In this document: positions 58,969 through 64,000 of the stretch, in pieces
How the letters are laid out: the number at the start of each line of letters is the position of its first letter
Position numbering within the stretch: the stretch's first letter is position 1
From: Brachynemurus nebulosus
Taxonomy: Eukaryota > Arthropoda > Insecta > Neuroptera > Myrmeleontidae
Assembly (NCBI GenBank): GCA_035578155.1
Contig: JAPWDM010000009.1
Location: 5,430,001-5,494,000 of the forward strand
Direction of reading: 5' to 3'
DNA: 64,000 nt
The notes under the pieces: generated by a model
What the model saw: only the letters and a program-made list of their open reading frames with translations
Told to the model about the DNA's origin: nothing
The model's database searches: none
Program-made: the position numbers and the translations under genes

Positions 58969-59421
58969 CCATGTGAGTTTTTTGAGAGTTGCCATTTTTA
59001 TTACAGTCAAATTTGTATGATAAAAATGGTACTGGAAAAGGTTCTTTTTTTGGAGGTAATGAAAATGTAACCAACCAGAACACTATCGGTTGAAGTAGCT
59101 TCAAGTACATATGCATATTTTTACCGTTTAATTGATAAATTAAAGAAATATTCAAAAATTAAACTTGGGTAAAAAAAAATTTTTTTGCTCATTTATGTTG
59201 TTAATTAATGTATTAGATCAGCTTTATCGAAAAATTAATATATAGTCTCATTTAAAAATCTATAAGTTTGTATCATAGCTCGAAAACCATAAGAGCTATA
59301 AAGCTCCTGACTATAACAATCGGTTGCTCCCGTGGATATCTACAACTCTTATTTGAACAATTTTTCGATAAAATCAACCGTTTGGCTGTAATAAAAATGG
59401 TAACTCTCAAAAATCTCACAC

Positions 59422-59423
<2 letters not shown>
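58969..59423. mobile_element. TA-flanked foldback MITE inserted in family F
   Basis: The left CCATGTGAGTTTTTTGAGAG, continuing to TTTTTATTACAG, and the inverted right arm ending CTCACACGG form arms of about 40 bp with few differences. TA precedes and follows the element. Comparison with the uninterrupted copy at 52.7-53.0 kb shows the insertion point exactly, at a TATATA site. The interior (about 375 bp) is non-coding. Confidence 0.78.

Positions 59424-59498
<75 letters not shown>
59424..59498. repeat. (TA)n microsatellite, about 75 bp
   Basis: Lies in family F at the right border of the inserted foldback element; homologous to 52884-52948. Confidence 0.95.
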
Positions 59499-59506
<8 letters not shown>

Positions 59507-59815
59507 ATCTATATATATGTGCCCGCACGAAAGCTCAAGAATGAAACATCTTGTTTTTACGAAATTTGGTGAAAACATTGGAAGTCCCAAACCCTTGGAT
59601 TAGTTCCCGGAACCTCGAAAAAATGAGCTGTTTGGCAAAATTTGCCAGAATTCAAAAGTTTTTCGAATTTTTTTTCTACCATTTTCTACCAAAGAGGGGA
59701 AAAATGATGTAAGATACGTTTTGACCTATTATCCTACGTATGCGGGTTTTTGAGAAAAAGTAATTTTTATAACCGGAAATTCTCTATATTATGCAGGATG
59801 CTGCGACAGGGGTAT

Positions 59816-60648
59816 TTTCAATTTTTCCACATTTTGCTTTTCGGGATTACGATTGAAGATAACCTGAGTTTTAGGAATACTTTAAACTTAAAAACATGGA
59901 CAACTTGATAATCCCATAAATTTTGAACTATTTGTATAATTTTTTTTTAAACTGACGAAAATGCATTTTTACAAACATTTTAAAATCGATTTTACAAAAA
60001 GTAAGAAATCTTTCTTCATAGATACCTAATCGATATTTTTTACAAAAAGGACAATTTGAACTTTTTTTTTTAAATTCTGTTTTGAAACTTTCTGTTTAAC
60101 CACAAAGAGCGTCTGAAATAATGATCGTAGAAAGTTTTTTTAGAAAAACAAAGCTAATTAGTAACATTCTTTAAAAAAGCATAATATATATGCATGTTAA
60201 ATTTTTTTTAGCATTTATTCTGTAGAAAATTCAAAAAGTAGACCGTTCAACCTTTACAAATTTTGTTTTATATCATCGCTGGAACATTTTTGGCTAAGCC
60301 ACAAGAAGGAAATTGTTCAAAATTTTTGTCGTTACCTTAATGTTTTTAATGAGTTTATATATAAAAATTTAATAAACTTGTATCTCATAATAAATGCTCA
60401 TTGGTCGCTCTTGAACTGCTCCATAGCTTAATAAAAATTAATTTCACCGAGCCCCACGTGCAAGTCAATAGATCATTTCGTTTCTTTCCCTGCGATCCAT
60501 TTCCCGTGCTTGATTTATCGCTGATAATGATAAATTTCTATTTACCAACAAAATAATTTCGTGATGATACCCACCTAGAGTATCACGACACATATAAAAA
60601 TGACCAATGTCCACGAATACATTCATTCATGATCAGAAGAATTGGTTT
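59816..60648. other. No supportable gene
   Basis: AT-rich up to about 60380, then somewhat GC-richer towards the possible exon at 60651. No downstream exon for it was recognised. Confidence 0.35.
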
Positions 60649-60650
60649 AC

Positions 60651-60917
60651 CGTATAGTTTTGTTGTGTTGTGGTCCAGAATAATGGTTGTTGCCATATGG
60701 TTGTCTATTGGGAGCTGGTGATGGACATGTGATGCCACTTTTATATGTCGAATTACATTTTTCTATGTCGTCATACGTACACGAGTAAGTTTGAGAATGG
60801 CCTAAGACTATACAAAAGAGTACCCTTGTCGATTTACCCATTTCATATGCTGTAATAGAAACGCCTACTGTATATTGTGTTATTTCAAAATGACCAGAAC
60901 CGGTCAGATGCAGAAAT
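60651..60917 (-). CDS. Possible coding exon of an unidentified gene (weak PARP/ART resemblance)
   Basis: A continuous 88-codon frame between an acceptor (AAGTAG|ATTTCTG, end at 60917) and a donor (ATACG|GTAAAC, end at 60651). Residues are balanced and codon use is less A/T-skewed than the surrounding frames. SITAYEMGKSTRVLFCIVLG followed by HSQTYSCTYDDIEKC recalls the strand-helix-strand core of PARP-type ADP-ribosyltransferases ('S..Y..GK...LL..V.LG'), but catalytic residues cannot be identified and the match is weak. An alternative is a first exon starting at the internal methionine, with VLFCIVLG as a poor signal peptide. The TTAA element 60922-61905 ends 5 bp upstream of the exon. On the far side of the element lies a pyrimidine-rich tract with TACTAAT, which could have been the original branch site. 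No neighbouring exons were found. Confidence 0.3.
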
Positions 60918-60921
60918 CTAC

Positions 60922-61471
60922 TTAAGGGGAGGTTTACTTGAGAGTCCTTAAAAATTATGTATTTTTCTGGAATTTTTTTCCTCAAGAACGGAAGTAAATA
61001 TCAATTTCAAATTTTATACACATATTTATTAAGTATTAAACTATACAGAAAAAAAAATTTTCAAGGAAAAATATAAAAAATTGTCGATTTTATGCAGTGC
61101 AGTGTGACGATCTGAAAATCCGATGCCTTGTTGGTTGACATCATAGCGCCGGTAATAAACCACTGAAATCCAAAAACAAAAATGATTTATAAAATATATG
61201 AAGAGTACCGGCACCTATACCTATAATATCAATAATTCCTGAAAGAAAAAAAAATGGCAGATTTGTGAACTTTTGATTACGATTTTTGTCTTATTTTTCG
61301 CTCTTTAAAGTAAAATAAAAAAAATGAAAAATATTGAAAGTGTATCGGAATTAGGTATAGGTGCCGGAGAATCGAATAGTCTTTAAAATAATAATTTAAA
61401 AGAAGAATCCATCGGATAGTTTTTGAGTTATCGTGTCAACCAGTTCCAAAAATGTGGTTCCGAGATATTAT

Positions 61472-61568
<97 letters not shown>

Positions 61569-61905
61569 AAACGTATTTTCAAAATTTTATATTTAATACT
61601 CATTATTGCGTGAACTACGTTTTTTGAGTTTTTTTTTTATAGAAGGCTGGATTCGGTTAATGTGCAAAAATCTTTTTTTTTTTAAATTATTTTCAGCAAA
61701 ATCACTTTGGGAACATATTGTACACATAATTTTTTATCAATTTCAGCAAAAAAAAATCGATTTTTTGATCAAATCTCAAGTAAAACTTCCCTTAAATTAC
61801 TTTCACCAAAATCACTTTGGGAACATATTCTACACATAATTAGCTACCAATTTCTGCAAAAAAATTCGATTTTTTTTAACGACGCTTAAGTAAACCTCCC
61901 CTTAA
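60922..61905. mobile_element. TTAA-bounded element, copy 2 (984 bp)
   Basis: Ends TTAAGGGGAGGTTTACT and the inverted AGTAAACCTCCCCTTAA, colinear with 10979-11770. Differences include a long (TA)n tract at 61475-61565 and a duplication of about 100 bp of the 3' end. The block AAATCACTTTGGGAACATAT occurs twice (61699, 61810), and an internal degenerate terminus AAGTAAAACTTCCCTTAA lies at 61779. No recognisable transposase; the short frames inside are not conserved between the two copies. Confidence 0.88.
61475..61565. repeat. (TA)n microsatellite, about 90 bp
   Basis: Longest TA tract of the window, at the place where copy 1 of the element has only ATACATATA. Confidence 0.95.
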
Positions 61906-63210
61906 TAGTTCAACAGAAAAAATAAGAGAATTATTTTTTTCATTAGTACCTAATTAAATATTTGGCTTTCAAAATAACTGAGTGCCTAAATTTTTTTCCC
62001 ATTATGTGTTTTAAAATTTAAAAGACAATTAAACGTCTCACTTCCAGTAATTTCTTCAAGTAGTTACATTCTGATTTTTACAGTCTAATTTTTGGAAATT
62101 TTCTCGTATATATTGAATTACAATTTTCTAAGTTATATAATTATTATGCCTTTATTTTATTTTTGAAGGTTCCGTCATGCTTGTCATTTAATGCGACCGT
62201 TATCTGATATTGCCAGATTTTCGGTTAAAATATTTTACTTAATCCTAGAATTGATTTGGGTATAATTTAAAGTGAAGGAGGAGAGGGTCAGAGTCAATCT
62301 ACGTAATTTTCTTTGACACAATTAAAAGAGAGATAATTCATTTGAATATGAAATTTTAAAATTTTGCGGAATTTCCTGAAATGTATTGTGTTACCATTTG
62401 GGCACAGTATTCTGGGAGGGGAGCATGAGTGAATGCAAAAGAGGCCGAAGTGGCACTCATAGTTTATGGGCACTCCCTAATTAGTTATTAAAATCAAATT
62501 TTAATAATTTTTAATAAATAAAAAATCAATTAAATTAAAATCAATGATTTTTATTAAATAATCTCATTTCAATTCGTCACAAAATGTAGTAAAATATTTC
62601 GTCGCCTGATCGCTTACGGTTATCACTCGCGTAGTATTTTTTTGTGCAAAGACCACTACTATTCGTATATTGTTTTACTGGTCACCAAGCTCTTATTGGG
62701 GTTTTACTTTATTAGTTTGTGACCGACTTACATTTAACATTATTATATATCATTCCCGGCGTTATTTTTTCGGCCGGTCGTACCGCCGGTTTCTCCCCGG
62801 TTCCTAGTACCTAGTAGTATTATTGTTCAATCGTTCATTATTCAGTCACGAATAAAATAAAATGTAGCAAAAAAAAAATTGTGTTTATTGTGTATTTGTG
62901 TATTTTTGTGTCTTTACCGCACACCGTACGTTTGTCATTTCACCCCCCCCCGCCCGTCCTTCAGCTCCCCACATCACATCACCCACCTGCCGCCTTGTTT
63001 TTGTGTGAACTTTGATCCTGATGTAATCAGTTTATGTTGAATTGAACTACTTATTTGAACATGAATGTATATAGAGGACATGAAAATTTTTGTTGATACG
63101 GTGCGTGCAATAAAATTTTCACTCTAGGAAAAATATTCTTTAAATATTTTTTTTCCAAATTTAATAAAATTTAATGTGTCCTCCCTTTTTGACCCCTTAA
63201 AATAAATAAT
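61906..63210. other. No supportable gene; GC-richer patches 62755-62810 and 62915-62995
   Basis: The patches CGGCCGGTCGTACCGCCGG and ACCCCCCCCCGCCCGTCC are the most GC-rich of the right end and may be regulatory or untranslated exon sequence. Nothing identifies a gene. Confidence 0.35.
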
Positions 63211-63696
63211 CTACACTGTTATTACAATAAAAAATATGGTAATTTTTTACAATATGCCTCTTAAAAATTACAACGTGTTAGTAAATTCAAATAATTTAGT
63301 TGTAAAATATGAAATATTGTGTAAAAATAAATTTTCCATGTGATTTTAAATACTTTGATACTAAAATTACATATAAAAATGGTATTTGACATGCTAAAAT
63401 AGTAAAATTACATTTCGAAACGAAAATTTACTGTATTTGTATGTAAATTACCGGTCTTTTGGATGTAAATTGCCGGTATCACGTGATTTATTTTGCGCAG
63501 TTGACGGCGTCAGTTGAGTTGTCAATGTAATTTTACATCTCGTACGTAATTAATTTACATTGAGTGGTATAAAATTACATCCGAAATGTAAGGTAAAACA
63601 TTCCACAATGTAATTTTACATAGAAAAATGTTCTAAACATTTCGAAATGTAATTTTACAATATTTAATGTTGGCAATATAATTTTTTAACAGTGTA
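63211..63696. mobile_element. MITE with CTACACTGTTA ends and TGTAATTTTACA repeats
   Basis: CTACACTGTTA at 63211 and its exact inverse TAACAGTGTAG at 63686-63696. The palindromic word TGTAATTTTACA or its halves recurs more than six times between 63400 and 63665. If the TA inside each end is the target, the terminus is CACTGTTA, similar to the CAC-type elements at 4186 and 34410. Confidence 0.65.
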
Positions 63697-64000
63697 GATA
63701 TATGTGGACATGTGAATATACTATATTATACGATTATATACGATCAAGCTATATTAACTTTTTAAAGGGGAAAATATTGTTGGTCAGTAGTGCTTGCGAA
63801 CCACTGACATTATTATTACTACTAGTGACACCTATTTCACAACTACTGTACCATTATTGTAATGTGTATAATTGGGCCGCCAACTTTTCATTTTCAGTAA
63901 CTTTCGGATTTTTTAGTGCTATTAAGACAATATTTTAGTCTAGAATTTTTCAAAATTTTATTTCCTTTTTGTTTCATTTTCTGAAAGTATAGAGCTCTAA
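63697..64000. other. No supportable gene at the right edge
   Basis: A 78-codon frame (63702-63938) has a hydrophobic middle but no recognisable motif or splice context. Confidence 0.3.

Larger units (their letters stand above)
58838..59815 (+). repeat. Dispersed repeat family F, copy interrupted by a foldback element
   Basis: The left part (58838-58968: AATCGAAAATTCAG, CAGCCACTGTCATGACG, GAAGTCCCTAGAAACCGAAA, ATTCACTAAAATTTATATA) and the right part (59424-59815: (TA)n, TGTGCCCGCACGAAAGCTC, CCCTTGGATTAGTTCC, TTTGCCAGAATT, end TATGCAGGATGCTGCGACAG) are contiguous in the copy at 52690-53040. Here they are separated by the element 58969-59423. Confidence 0.72.

Noticed and set aside
59268..59603. 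Open frames of about 110 codons with long IYIYIY runs on both strands
   Set aside because: Translation of the (TA)n tract; same for 31338-31598, 52733-52966 and 61433-61627.

Overview
The window is AT-rich, intron- and repeat-dominated eukaryotic DNA. Several signs point to an arthropod, most likely an insect: two secreted trypsin-inhibitor-like (TIL) cysteine-rich proteins with small phase-1 introns, a first exon resembling insect Nup88/members-only, a Penelope-like retroelement with hammerhead-type ribozyme motifs, many hAT, TA-target and TTAA-target miniature elements, RTE-type 3' ends, and long (TA)n tracts. I cannot assign a species.

Genes are sparse and cluster at 19.9-24.4 kb. TIL gene A (minus, 19963-22269) and TIL gene B (plus, 23557-23970) are divergently arranged about 1.3 kb apart. 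Both have a signal-peptide exon, then a phase-1 intron directly before the first cysteine of a ten-cysteine TIL domain, so they are probably paralogues. About 155 bp beyond the poly(A) signal of gene B, a 70-codon open frame (24145-24354) ends at a splice donor and looks like the N-terminal exon of nucleoporin Nup88. I found no further exon of it. A possible exon of an unidentified gene, with a weak ADP-ribosyltransferase-like look, lies on the minus strand at 60651-60917, directly against a transposable element.

Nearly everything else that can be recognised is mobile DNA. Several hAT elements keep 8-bp target duplications: 3289-3517, 7656-7979, 13358-14016, 14580-14774, 32555-33117, and a nested pair at 41888-43394 / 42087-43180. 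Two copies of one TTAA-bounded element sit at 10979-11770 and 60922-61905. TA-flanked foldback elements sit at 4186, 6482, 34410, 38257, 40489, 58969 and 63211. A Penelope-like fragment with a nearly ideal hammerhead motif lies at 28176-29008 (minus), and a decayed second motif at 49111-49150. tRNA-derived SINE heads lie at 30381-30434 and 45719-45772. Four of the five long (TA)n tracts lie inside or at the edge of identifiable repeats, and two of them can be traced by comparing repeat copies.

The remaining stretches show no supportable genes. Some GC-richer patches (for example around 8.6, 12.8, 33.9, 56.1, 58.1 and 62.8 kb) could be regulatory or untranslated sequence of a neighbouring gene, but nothing in them lets me name it.
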